Below are positions 1 through 7,124 of a stretch of DNA of 7,603 nt, one piece after another. Below the pieces are notes generated by a model. That model did not search any database, was not told the origin of the DNA, and was given only the letters and a program-made list of their open reading frames with translations. Source of the stretch: an uncultured Mobiluncus sp. (lineage in GTDB: Bacteria > Actinomycetota > Actinomycetes > Actinomycetales > Actinomycetaceae); contig NZ_CAMYBV010000034.1 in the NCBI RefSeq assembly GCF_947254095.1, forward strand, positions 1-7,603. The letters run 5' to 3'. Position 1 is the stretch's first letter. Every line of letters begins with the position of its first letter. A program made the translations under genes and the position numbers.

Positions 1-3000
1 TCCAGTATTCCCGGCATTGCTCGGTCAGCTTCACGATGGAGGGCGACACCTGGATCTTCGCCAATCCCCCGTCCGTGCCGGCCGTATAGATAAACGGTGT
101 AGCGGTTTCACGAGCGGCCGCGTCCATCTCTACATAGTCCGCCACCGTCGTCGGGTTTTCGGCATTGTCCGGCAGCGGCCTAAAGTGTTTCTTAAACCGC
201 AGCTCAGAGTAGGCGAAATCCGCCGGCGTGTAGGGCAGGTTCATCAGCTGGGTTTTTCCGTCCGCATCGTGGTAGCTGAGTTTGTAGCTCGACCACAGCT
301 TTTTCACATCCGGATTGCCGTCGATGATGAAACGGTCACTGAATTCGGCGTGTGCCGGTTCGTGGACAAACAGCGGGCTGATACGCGATTTCACCGCCAA
401 GCGGCTGTGTTCACTAGCCATGTCGTCCCCGATACCGTGTTCGGGCTGGCAGGGGGTGTACACGTCTATCAGCGCCGGGTAGTCGACCTGGGCCAGGGCG
501 CGCGACACGTTCTTAAGGAAGTGCCCTTGGTAAGCCGTGGAGGTGGACACCACCAGGACGTTGGGGTGCATTGCCGCCAACAGCCCCAGCTCTTTGCGCT
601 GCTCAGACTTGCCTTTCAAGTATTTGCCGTAGCGGGACAGGTCCGCGTCCTGCCCCTCCAGGGAGGCCGTGGAGGCTTGGCCGCCCGTGTTGGAGTAAGC
701 TCCCGTGTTCAACACCAGCATCTTTATGGGGGTTCCGGACGCCAGGATACGGCTCATCGCCCCGAAGCCAATGTCGTAGGACGCACCGTCGCCGCCGATG
801 GTCATCACCGCGGGCATCAACGCGAGTTCCTCGTCCGTGAACTGTTTCCATTCCGGAGCGTCGTTCGGAATGTCCGCGCCGGTCGCGCCCGCCAAAATAG
901 CCCGGGCTTGCCGCAGCGCCAAAACGTCCATCGACAAATCGGCCGCCAGCCCCTCGTAAATGCCTTTCGCCAAGGGCTGCGCGTCTTGGAACAGGCCGTT
1001 GACCCACGGCTGCTGGTAAGGGTTAAACGGCGCGGTCGAGGCGTAAACCGAGGAACACCCGGTCGAGTTCGCGACCACCGCGGCCGCCGGGCCCCGCCCT
1101 CCTGCCGGCCCTTCGTAACGGTACAGACGCTGCTCCAAACGTGCGCGCACCTGGTCAATCAGGGCACCCAGCTCAGCATCGGTGACGGTTTGGCGCTTGG
1201 CATCCAGAGCCGCCACCAACTCCTCGAGTTCCTGGCGGTGGCGCGAAACCCGGCCGTTATTAATATCGTTGGCCAAAGCCATGGTTTGGCGCACAGCCGT
1301 GACTTCGCCACACCCGCGGCACGCCCCGTGCCCGCCGATGGTCGCGTAATAGTTGTCGCGGTCCAGGAAAATCCGTTTCATATCCAGGCTGGGCCCACTG
1401 TTCGGGTCACTGAATTCAGCAGGCGAATTCGGCAGTTTCGTCAGGAACGCAAACCGCTGCTGGGCCGTGGCCAGCACCTCGTCGTCCTGGTCGGTGCCAA
1501 TCAGGGCGTTCGGGCCGCACACCGCCACACATTCCAGACAGCCGGTACACTTCCACGGGTCTACGGTCGCGCTAAACAGGACTCCCGCGCCGGGTTGGCG
1601 TTTTTCAGTGGAGTCAAAGAACGGTCGGGTGCGTGCCACCGGGAAGGTCCGTAACGTGTCTGCCACCGCCGCCACCGCCGCGGCATCGGCGTTTTGCGAG
1701 GTCGCCACCTCGGTAAAGACATCCGCAATTGCCGGACGCGCCTTCGTGTCCAGCAGCGCCTGGCGCATCGCCCCGGCAATGGCGTCCACCTGCGACTTTA
1801 GGGAGGCGCCGGCCTCGCCAGACTGCTCTATCGCCGTCTGAAGCAAGGTGTCGATACCAAACACCGTGTTCGGAATCGCCCCGTCCGGGCAGGCCAGGGC
1901 GCATTCCATACAGCCGGTACACAGGCTCGCCTCAAACACCGGGATGGTCCGGCGGAACAGACCCTTGTCCTTTGTGGCCGAGGACCCCGGGGGCAGGAAG
2001 TAGCCAGTGCCAGGGTAAACCGGGGACTCGCTAATGGTGCCCTGGGCAAAGGGTTCCGCCACGACCCGGTGGAAATAATCCCGGTCAAACAGTCCGGACG
2101 TTAGCGCGCAACCGGTAGAGCCGCGCTGGCACATCGTGGCTGACAGGGAGGCGTCCAAAACTGGGCGAGCCTGGGCAGATTCGCCGCCCTGAGCCGCGCC
2201 CGCACCACCAGACGCGCCCGGGTCGGCGTCGAGCTGTTCCCAATCGACCTTTTGCGTGGCGGCCGCCCCGTCCTTGACGACCGCCATATTTGCTTCCACA
2301 ATCGCCGGGCCTTTCGCCCCGAACTTGTGCTCAATCTGTTCGCGAATCTTGGCCAACATATCCGCTTCGCTGGCCCCGGAAGCAATCCGGTCGACCTTGG
2401 TGGCGATAGCCCCAATGAAAGCCACGCCCATCATGCGGGTTTGCAAGCCCGGATCCGGGGCGTGCTTCAGCGCAACCCCGAACGCGTCGAGGATAAACAG
2501 GTTAATGTGCTTGTCCCGAATGATCTGTTTCGCCCGGCGCGGCAGGCTCGCCCACAGCTCGGCGGGAGTTTTGTCAGACTGCAAGATAAACGTCCCGCCC
2601 TCGGCCAAGCCCTTCAGCGGGTTCGTGTGGGCAAACACCATGTGGTCCGGGCTGACCACAATCTCTACGTCCTCCAGCTCGGCGTTCGTAATCCTGATGG
2701 TTTCCGGGCTCAACGTGATGTAGTAGTTCGTGGCCGCCCCCGATTTTTCCGAACCGTACTTCGGAGCGGCTTTGCTGTGCAAGTGCAGCATTTCAGCCAA
2801 AATGTCGGCCAGCAGTTTCCCGGTCGCAATCGTGCCGTAGCCGCCCACCGAGTGGAACCTAATCCGCATCGCTTCCTTGGGCAGCAGGTCTTTCGGGTTT
2901 TCTTCCAGGTGAAGGGCCATTTTGGCGGTTTCCGGGTAGGCTTCGCGCAGCCGGTCCTGCATCGCCTTTTGCTCCCCGGTCGCGTCATCGGCAAAGAACG

Positions 3001-4534
3001 TCGAGCCAATATAGAACTCGGGAGCGAGGTCGCCGGCCTGCATCGCTTTGAACGTGGCGATGAGGTGGCGCGGCTGGACATCATGGCCGCCCAAGCCAAA
3101 GAATCCGGTGGACAGCTGGGGCATTTCCCCGGTTTTCACCGCCGGAATATCCGGGTAGCGCGCGGGCAGGTCACGTTTGGCTGCCCCCGCGTTTTGGCCG
3201 GCTTTCACCAGGGCGCCGTTGACGAACTTCGTCAAGGCCGCCTGGTCGGAACGCTCCAGCACCGTCACGGCTTTCGCGCCCTTGAGAGCCGCCACCAACT
3301 CGGCCTCCGGGAACGGCTGCAACATGACAATCTGGACCAGACCGACCTTGAGACCCCGATTCCGCAAGTACGGCAGTACCGCCCGCACGTCCTCGCAAAT
3401 CGAGCCGACACCGACCATGATGAAGTCGGCGTCCTCGCAGTTAAAGGTCTTCACCGGGGCGTAATCGCTGCCGGTCAGGGCGTTATATTCGTCCATCGCC
3501 TGACGCACTAGGCGCGGCACGTCCGCGACAAAGTGGGTGTGGTGGTCGGCCACCCCGGCTTGGAAATCGGGCTGGTTTTGCACCGGGCCGGTCAAGCCCG
3601 GATTGTCGATATCCACCAGGGAGGGGATAAGTTTGCGGGTGCCTCGCGCCGGAGCGTTGACCCACTGGCGGCGCCACTTGGCGACTTCCGCCGCAGGCAG
3701 ATGTCCCGCGATTTCTCGGTCAAACAGCTCGCCGCAGCAGTCATTTTCGATGGCTTCGGCGTTATCGGCGCAGTTCAGGAACGACCGCAGCGCCTCGAGG
3801 GAGGCGGGCGCCAGCACCGACCTTGTGCTCTCCAGGAACTGACCAAACTGGAAAACCCGGCCTTTGGCACCAAACAAGATTTCCTGAGCGGCGGTGGGGC
3901 AGGGAATGTAGCCCTTGGGATCGCCCAAGTATTCCTTAACCAGGTCGGCTTCCGGCAGGCGCGCTTCGCTCATCATGTGGGAAGTCGCGAAACCGTCCAT
4001 GCAGTTCGCCACGGGAATCAAGGACAGGGATGAGGCGCGGTAAGAAATCAGCGCCAGGTTCGCGGCCTCCTCCGGGTTTGCCCCAAACAGGACCGTATAA
4101 CCGGCCGGGAGCAGGGCATATACGTCATCGTGGCCGCCCATCACGTTCAGCGAGTGGCGGGAGACGACGCGCGCCGCGACCTGCAGCACGAAGCCGCCGA
4201 TACGCTTGCCGACAGTGACATAATGGGACTCCAAGCCATAGAGGATACCTTGCGAGCTGGAGGCGTTCGAGATGAACTTGCCGCCGGTCAGCGCCGCGCC
4301 CATTGCCCCGGACTGGGCGGAATGCTCGCCCTCGGGCTCAAAGAAGAAGGGGTGCTGGCCCCACACGTTCTTTTGACCTGCCGCCACCGCAGCTTCGAAC
4401 GTTTCCGAGATTTCCGTCGAAGGGGTGATGGGATAGCCGATGACGCCTCCACACACCATGTTCATTACGCGGGCAACCGCGCCGTTGCCGTTGATAACTT
4501 CCACTTTGCCGGGATACTTCGGCTGGTCTACCAT
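1..4534 (-). CDS. nifJ: Pyruvate:ferredoxin/flavodoxin oxidoreductase (NifJ family), long variant, 3' end outside the window
   Basis: This is a single-chain 2-oxoacid oxidoreductase. The family oxidises pyruvate with CoA to acetyl-CoA and CO2 in the cytoplasm and passes electrons to ferredoxin or flavodoxin. The frame is open for 1511 codons from ATG 4534 (good ribosome site upstream) to the window edge, with no stop. Domains in order: pyruvate-binding alpha domain at about 15-200 (YPITPST 34-40; E70 and R122 in the positions of the active-site Glu and Arg); domain II at about 360-440; gamma/CoA domain at about 556-745 (FHSVGGYGTIATG); EKR-like segment at about 838-868; cluster ligands C872, C875, C878, C882 and C996, C999, C1002, C1006; TPP domain from about 1065. 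The proximal-cluster cysteines C1072, C1075, C1160 and C1362 are present, as are GGDG 1247-1250 and NTGGQ 1282-1286. The family is usually about 1200 residues, so this one is clearly enlarged. Pyruvate as substrate is inferred from overall similarity; another 2-oxoacid is possible. No ferredoxin or flavodoxin gene is visible nearby. Confidence 0.92.
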   Translation of the reverse strand, partial: MVDQPKYPGKVEVINGNGAVARVMNMVCGGVIGYPITPSTEISETFEAAVAAGQKNVWGQHPFFFEPEGEHSAQSGAMGAALTGGKFISNASSSQGILYGLESHYVTVGKRIGGFVLQVAARVVSRHSLNVMGGHDDVYALLPAGYTVLFGANPEEAANLALISYRASSLSLIPVANCMDGFATSHMMSEARLPEADLVKEYLGDPKGYIPCPTAAQEILFGAKGRVFQFGQFLESTRSVLAPASLEALRSFLNCADNAEAIENDCCGELFDREIAGHLPAAEVAKWRRQWVNAPARGTRKLIPSLVDIDNPGLTGPVQNQPDFQAGVADHHTHFVADVPRLVRQAMDEYNALTGSDYAPVKTFNCEDADFIMVGVGSICEDVRAVLPYLRNRGLKVGLVQIVMLQPFPEAELVAALKGAKAVTVLERSDQAALTKFVNGALVKAGQNAGAAKRDLPARYPDIPAVKTGEMPQLSTGFFGLGGHDVQPRHLIATFKAMQAGDLAPEFYIGSTFFADDATGEQKAMQDRLREAYPETAKMALHLEENPKDLLPKEAMRIRFHSVGGYGTIATGKLLADILAEMLHLHSKAAPKYGSEKSGAATNYYITLSPETIRITNAELEDVEIVVSPDHMVFAHTNPLKGLAEGGTFILQSDKTPAELWASLPRRAKQIIRDKHINLFILDAFGVALKHAPDPGLQTRMMGVAFIGAIATKVDRIASGASEADMLAKIREQIEHKFGAKGPAIVEANMAVVKDGAAATQKVDWEQLDADPGASGGAGAAQGGESAQARPVLDASLSATMCQRGSTGCALTSGLFDRDYFHRVVAEPFAQGTISESPVYPGTGYFLPPGSSATKDKGLFRRTIPVFEASLCTGCMECALACPDGAIPNTVFGIDTLLQTAIEQSGEAGASLKSQVDAIAGAMRQALLDTKARPAIADVFTEVATSQNADAAAVAAVADTLRTFPVARTRPFFDSTEKRQPGAGVLFSATVDPWKCTGCLECVAVCGPNALIGTDQDDEVLATAQQRFAFLTKLPNSPAEFSDPNSGPSLDMKRIFLDRDNYYATIGGHGACRGCGEVTAVRQTMALANDINNGRVSRHRQELEELVAALDAKRQTVTDAELGALIDQVRARLEQRLYRYEGPAGGRGPAAAVVANSTGCSSVYASTAPFNPYQQPWVNGLFQDAQPLAKGIYEGLAADLSMDVLALRQARAILAGATGADIPNDAPEWKQFTDEELALMPAVMTIGGDGASYDIGFGAMSRILASGTPIKMLVLNTGAYSNTGGQASTASLEGQDADLSRYGKYLKGKSEQRKELGLLAAMHPNVLVVSTSTAYQGHFLKNVSRALAQVDYPALIDVYTPCQPEHGIGDDMASEHSRLAVKSRISPLFVHEPAHAEFSDRFIIDGNPDVKKLWSSYKLSYHDADGKTQLMNLPYTPADFAYSELRFKKHFRPLPDNAENPTTVADYVEMDAAARETATPFIYTAGTDGGLAKIQVSPSIVKLTEQCREYW

Positions 4535-4541
4535 TACAGAT

Positions 4542-4549
4542 TCCTCTCC
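4542..4549 (-). promoter_or_regulatory. Ribosome binding site of nifJ
   Basis: Read on the minus strand, GGAGAGGA lies 7 bases before the ATG at 4534. It is a strong Shine-Dalgarno match and supports this start. No other well-spaced start is visible upstream. Confidence 0.75.
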
Positions 4550-4587
4550 GATGGGATGATTTTGGGATTGCGTGGCCGTGGCCCAGT

Positions 4588-4597
4588 GATTCGAATC
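4588..4597. promoter_or_regulatory. 10-bp perfect palindrome upstream of nifJ, possible operator
   Basis: GATTCGAATC reads the same on both strands and lies 53 bp before the nifJ start, in the 174-bp gap (4535-4708) between the PKD-protein gene and nifJ. A -10-like TAAAAT is found on the minus strand at 4606-4611, just upstream of the palindrome, but I see no convincing -35 partner. No clear terminator is visible after the PKD-protein gene, so read-through into nifJ is possible. A role as operator is inference only, since a 10-bp palindrome can occur by chance. Confidence 0.2.
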
Positions 4598-4708
4598 CTA
4601 CCCCGATTTTAGTAACATCTCTTTACCCGCGCGAGAACTCAGAGTGAGAGGTTGTTGGCTGTGACCCCTGGAATTGTTAGGAATGCATGGGTTAGTGCGG
4701 TTTAGCAT

Positions 4709-5407
4709 TTAGGAAAGGTAGGGAATCAGGTATTTGACCAGGAACTCCGATGAGGTGCTGTCGGTGTAGATGTCGCCGGGAATTTTCTGAGGTTTCTCTT
4801 TCCCAATAACCCAAGTCGCCCGCCAGTGAATCCGGCAGGTAATCGTGTAACGGCCGATACGTTGATATTTGTGGGTGACGGTGCCGTCCGGCCAGGGCGC
4901 TCCCGCGTCCGCGCCGGAATCCGTGGTGTTGCCATCGCCCCATTTCCATTCAAACCGAACCGGGACAGCGGTGATGGTCAAGGTCTGCGACACCACTGAT
5001 TTTTCGAACTTCTGAGGCTTGGCGTCCGCCCAGACGAACAGGTCTTTATTCACAGCTACGTGACCTTTGCCGGGGTTCATAAACAATTTCGGGGGCTCAA
5101 CTTTAACTTTCAACGCCTCGCGAAGCTCCCGGTTCCAGTCATAGGAATTTTGCTTGGAAACACCGTTTTTCGGCTTTTTCTTACCTTTCGACCCGCCTTT
5201 GCCGTTCGCGCCGGACTTCGAAAGAAGTGGGTTATATTCGTACGAGTGGGAGCCGGCGAAGGACCCGCTGATGACCCCCTGAATCACATTCCCAATCCCG
5301 CTGAAATCCCCGACGAGAGCGTTCGCCGAGTCGACCCCCACTCCTGAAAGCGCAAATGAAGTCACGATAGCTGCAGTAAACATACGGACGCGCCGGGAAA
5401 AACTCAC
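4709..5407 (-). CDS. Secreted PKD-like domain protein, function unknown
   Basis: A 232-residue protein starting with GTG at 5407; an in-frame TAG lies just upstream. An internal ATG at 5383 is an alternative, but it would remove the basic N-region of the signal peptide. No good ribosome site precedes either start. Residues 1-30 form a signal peptide: basic SRRVR, a hydrophobic core at about 9-25, and an ANA cleavage motif at 28-30. Residues 64-82 are a Gly/Lys-rich linker. The C-terminal half (about 103-225) resembles a PKD beta-sandwich, with WKWGDGN at 154-160 and HKYQRIGRYTITC at 179-191 in the usual places. There is no LPXTG motif and no second membrane segment, so the product is probably released or held non-covalently at the surface. 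PKD domains generally bind proteins or polysaccharides; the partner here is unknown. The gene is divergent from the nuclease gene and co-directional with nifJ, but no functional link is evident. Confidence 0.85.
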   Translation of the reverse strand: MSFSRRVRMFTAAIVTSFALSGVGVDSANALVGDFSGIGNVIQGVISGSFAGSHSYEYNPLLSKSGANGKGGSKGKKKPKNGVSKQNSYDWNRELREALKVKVEPPKLFMNPGKGHVAVNKDLFVWADAKPQKFEKSVVSQTLTITAVPVRFEWKWGDGNTTDSGADAGAPWPDGTVTHKYQRIGRYTITCRIHWRATWVIGKEKPQKIPGDIYTDSTSSEFLVKYLIPYLS

Positions 5408-5550
5408 TTTTTCAAGCTACCGCGCCAGAAGTGCGCCACCCAAGCCGACGCTAGACGGGACGGGAGCCGCCTGCCAGGGATTTCAAGGAAACACACGGAA
5501 ACGAAGTGTGGATTGCCAACTTTTTTGCCAAGATGAAATATTTTTTGGAC

Positions 5551-5616
5551 TTATAGGGTGGGATATGGGCTGTAGCTGCCATTATTGGCAGCTACAGCCC
5601 ATATCCCCCTGTTTAT
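5551..5616. repeat. Long hairpin (palindromic repeat), copy 1
   Basis: The arms 5560-5581 and 5586-5607 are perfect reverse complements (22 bp) around a 4-base loop, TTAT. The outer flanks (TTATAGGG on the left, a T-rich sequence on the right) pair only partly. The element matches copy 2 at 7059-7124 over 31 bases of the left arm with three differences. Two of those differences are matched by complementary changes in the right arm. It lies between divergent genes and has no U-run on either side, so it is not an ordinary terminator. It resembles a REP- or MITE-like dispersed palindrome. Confidence 0.85.
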
Positions 5617-5625
5617 CCACAGGGG
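5606..5625. repeat. Small inverted repeat overlapping the foot of hairpin copy 1
   Basis: CCCCTG at 5606-5611 is the reverse complement of CAGGGG at 5620-5625, with an 8-base loop that contains most of a DnaA-box-like sequence. It shares bases 5606-5607 with the right arm of the long hairpin. A 6-bp stem may be fortuitous. Confidence 0.35.
5613..5621 (+). promoter_or_regulatory. DnaA-box-like site, perfect consensus
   Basis: TTATCCACA matches the DnaA-box consensus TTATNCACA exactly. A second, related site follows 27 bp downstream in the same orientation. No dnaA, dnaN or rpmH gene is visible, so this is not evidence for the chromosomal origin. The sites sit 54-90 bp before the start of the nuclease gene, where DnaA could affect transcription or be titrated. 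Confidence 0.4.
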
Positions 5626-5639
5626 CAGCAAAAACGGGG

Positions 5640-5648
5640 TTTTCCACA
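5640..5648 (+). promoter_or_regulatory. DnaA-box-like site, one mismatch
   Basis: TTTTCCACA differs at one position from the consensus and repeats the context of the site at 5613-5621, both being followed by GG. It lies 53 bp upstream of the ATG at 5702. Confidence 0.3.
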
Positions 5649-5690
5649 GGTAATCTGAATCGACGTTGATTTTGTTTCCGGCCGTGCCGC

Positions 5691-5697
5691 AAGGTGG
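5691..5697 (+). promoter_or_regulatory. Ribosome binding site of the AbiEi/nuclease gene
   Basis: AAGGTGG ends 4 bases before ATG 5702 and favours this start over the in-frame TTG at 5666, which has no such site and would add 12 unremarkable residues. Confidence 0.55.
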
Positions 5698-5701
5698 GGT
5701 T

Positions 5702-6517
5702 ATGAAAACGAAAAACTACGGGATTTACACGGCAAAACAGCTGCTCACAGGCTACACGAAGCGGCAGATTGAGGCTTTAGTTAAGGCTGGAAGCCTGGTG
5801 CGGATTATGCGCGGCTGGTACGCCGGGCCGGAAGCCGACCCGGATGTCGTCCGCGCGCTAAAACTTGGAGGCAGGCTGGGCTGCCTGTCCGGGTGCGCGA
5901 AGTACGGTCTCTGGGTTCCCCGCCAAGCCAAAACGCACGTAATCTTGCCAACCAACGCCAACCTGCCCGCTGCGGGATTCACCGAATTTCACCGCTGCGC
6001 CGCTCCCCAGCACTCCCCCGTGTTTGACTTGGAGGACTGCTTGTTCCAAGCCATGCGCCATCATGATGCCGAGACAGGGTTGATTGTGCTGGAATCGGCG
6101 CTGCAGTTGCGGCGTATCAGCTACGAACAGGCCAAACATCTGGCATCGCGAGTGCAAAAGAAAAAAATGGCGACCTACCGGTTTCTCGACCGTGGGGCGC
6201 AGTCTGGCAGTGAAACTCGGGTCAGGTTATTTTTCCAGCGTCGCGGGGTCAGCGTGCACACCCAGAACCGGACTGCGCCCGGATGGGTAGACTTGCTGGT
6301 CGGCAACTCGTGGATTGTGGAATGCGACGGGAGGGAGTTTCACGACAGCTCCAGCGCTTTTGAGACTGACCGCGAGCGAGATTTGTCGAACGCCACCGTC
6401 GGATATCTGACTACTAGGCTGAGCTACCGCCAGATTTGGCACGAGTGGGAGCACACGAAACAGAGGCTGAGCGTCATTCTGCAAAGGCGCCGACACCGTA
6501 TTTGCCCTCGGGTTTGA
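5702..6517 (+). CDS. AbiEi-like winged-helix domain fused to DUF559/Vsr-type PD-(D/E)XK nuclease
   Basis: A 271-residue protein. Residues about 8-45 resemble the N-terminal DNA-binding domain of AbiEi-family antitoxins: TAKQLLTGYTKRQIEALV followed by RIMRGWYAG, where the helix-turn-helix leads into a basic wing. Residues about 50-155 match the middle region of such proteins. Residues about 168-255 form a Vsr/DUF559-type fold with E171 (SGSETRVR), D197 (GWVDLLV), E207-x-D209 (VECDGREFH), H214, and D223/D227 (ETDRERDL), so the expected acidic catalytic residues are all present. The fusion is common in actinobacteria. Its function is not established; a role in DNA cleavage or phage defence is inferred from domain type. 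No AbiEii-type nucleotidyltransferase toxin is encoded next to it, so it is an orphan rather than a type IV toxin-antitoxin pair. There is no signal peptide, so it is cytoplasmic. It lies between the two copies of the long hairpin. Confidence 0.85.
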   Translation: MKTKNYGIYTAKQLLTGYTKRQIEALVKAGSLVRIMRGWYAGPEADPDVVRALKLGGRLGCLSGCAKYGLWVPRQAKTHVILPTNANLPAAGFTEFHRCAAPQHSPVFDLEDCLFQAMRHHDAETGLIVLESALQLRRISYEQAKHLASRVQKKKMATYRFLDRGAQSGSETRVRLFFQRRGVSVHTQNRTAPGWVDLLVGNSWIVECDGREFHDSSSAFETDRERDLSNATVGYLTTRLSYRQIWHEWEHTKQRLSVILQRRRHRICPRV

Positions 6518-7058
6518 AAGCGCTCTAGCTTTGAAATCGACCCGAATTCGCAGCCAGGGGGTACTGGCGACCCAGACGTGACGACACCCCAGTGGATTCG
6601 CAGGAAGTATTGCCGGGGATTTGCCGACGGTCGACAATCAACTTTGCGACAGAGTTGAAACTAACAACGATATTGGTGCCAATACAGGGGCTAACGTCAG
6701 AGCTGGAGCTGGAGCCTGAGTCCGCACCGGCAGCAATGTTTGAGTTGAATCTGGATCCGGCGGATTACAAAATATCGGTAAAAATAGCCCCGGATTCGCG
6801 ATGCTGCTGGATTAGCCAGGTTGCGAGGCCTCCAAATTTGCCCGATTTGAGAGGCTCGCAAAGGTGCGCGCCAAACTTCATGAATGTAATTGTGGATATT
6901 TGATAACAACCGCCGGGATTTTCGGTGCAGCCCCATTCGTCCGCGAGATGCAAGGCGTCCAGATATCTGGAATTGAGAAATCCGCAAAGCATTCGCCATT
7001 CCCTGCAAAATACCCCTTTCCGCCTTGATTCCTGTACTGCTTTGTTTGAATCCTGGGA
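6518..7058. other. Gene-poor stretch after the nuclease gene
   Basis: I find no confident gene here. Just after the nuclease stop, AAAGC 6517-6521 and GCTTT 6528-6532 can pair, but no U-run follows, so termination is doubtful. A plus-strand frame 6592-6903 starts with GTG without a ribosome site and contains an acidic Glu/Leu-rich run; I do not recognise it. A minus-strand frame at 6765-6992 is listed separately. Several overlapping open frames without family resemblance suggest non-coding or decayed DNA. Confidence 0.5.
6765..6992 (-). CDS. Possible small hypothetical protein
   Basis: A 75-codon frame starting with ATG at 6992. AGGGA lies 7 bases before the start on the minus strand, a fair ribosome site. 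The product has no signal peptide or membrane segment and contains a Cys pair in CTENPGGC (residues 22-29). I do not recognise a family. It overlaps other open frames in the same DNA, so it may be chance or a remnant. Confidence 0.22.
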   Translation of the reverse strand: MLCGFLNSRYLDALHLADEWGCTENPGGCYQISTITFMKFGAHLCEPLKSGKFGGLATWLIQQHRESGAIFTDIL

Positions 7059-7124
7059 TTATAAGGTGGGATTTGGGCAGTAGCTGCCAATAATGGCAGC
7101 TACTGCCCAAATCCCACCTTATAT
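7059..7124. repeat. Long hairpin (palindromic repeat), copy 2, 29-bp perfect stem
   Basis: The arms 7061-7089 and 7094-7122 are exact reverse complements over 29 bp around the loop ATAA, which is the reverse complement of the loop of copy 1. The element is flanked by TTATA on both sides (7059-7063 and 7119-7123). No U-run follows on either strand, so it is not a standard terminator. It is the better preserved of the two copies. Confidence 0.92.

Noticed and set aside
17..1654. 545-codon plus-strand open frame
   Set aside because: It lies antisense to the clearly recognisable nifJ TPP and ferredoxin domains. Its product is Arg/Val/Gln/His-rich with no family resemblance, as expected of the complement of a GC-rich gene.
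2252..3511. 419-codon plus-strand open frame
   Set aside because: It is antisense to the gamma and domain II regions of nifJ and has no recognisable domain.
4583..4605. tRNA T-loop-like TTCGAAT
   Set aside because: The flanking bases do not form a T-stem and no cloverleaf can be drawn. It is simply part of the palindrome GATTCGAATC.
5551..5616. Hairpin copy 1 as an intrinsic terminator
   Set aside because: It lies between two divergent starts and is not followed by a U-run on either strand.
5666..5701. TTG start at 5666 for the nuclease gene
   Set aside because: No ribosome site precedes it and the added 12 residues are not family-like. ATG 5702 has AAGGTGG just upstream.
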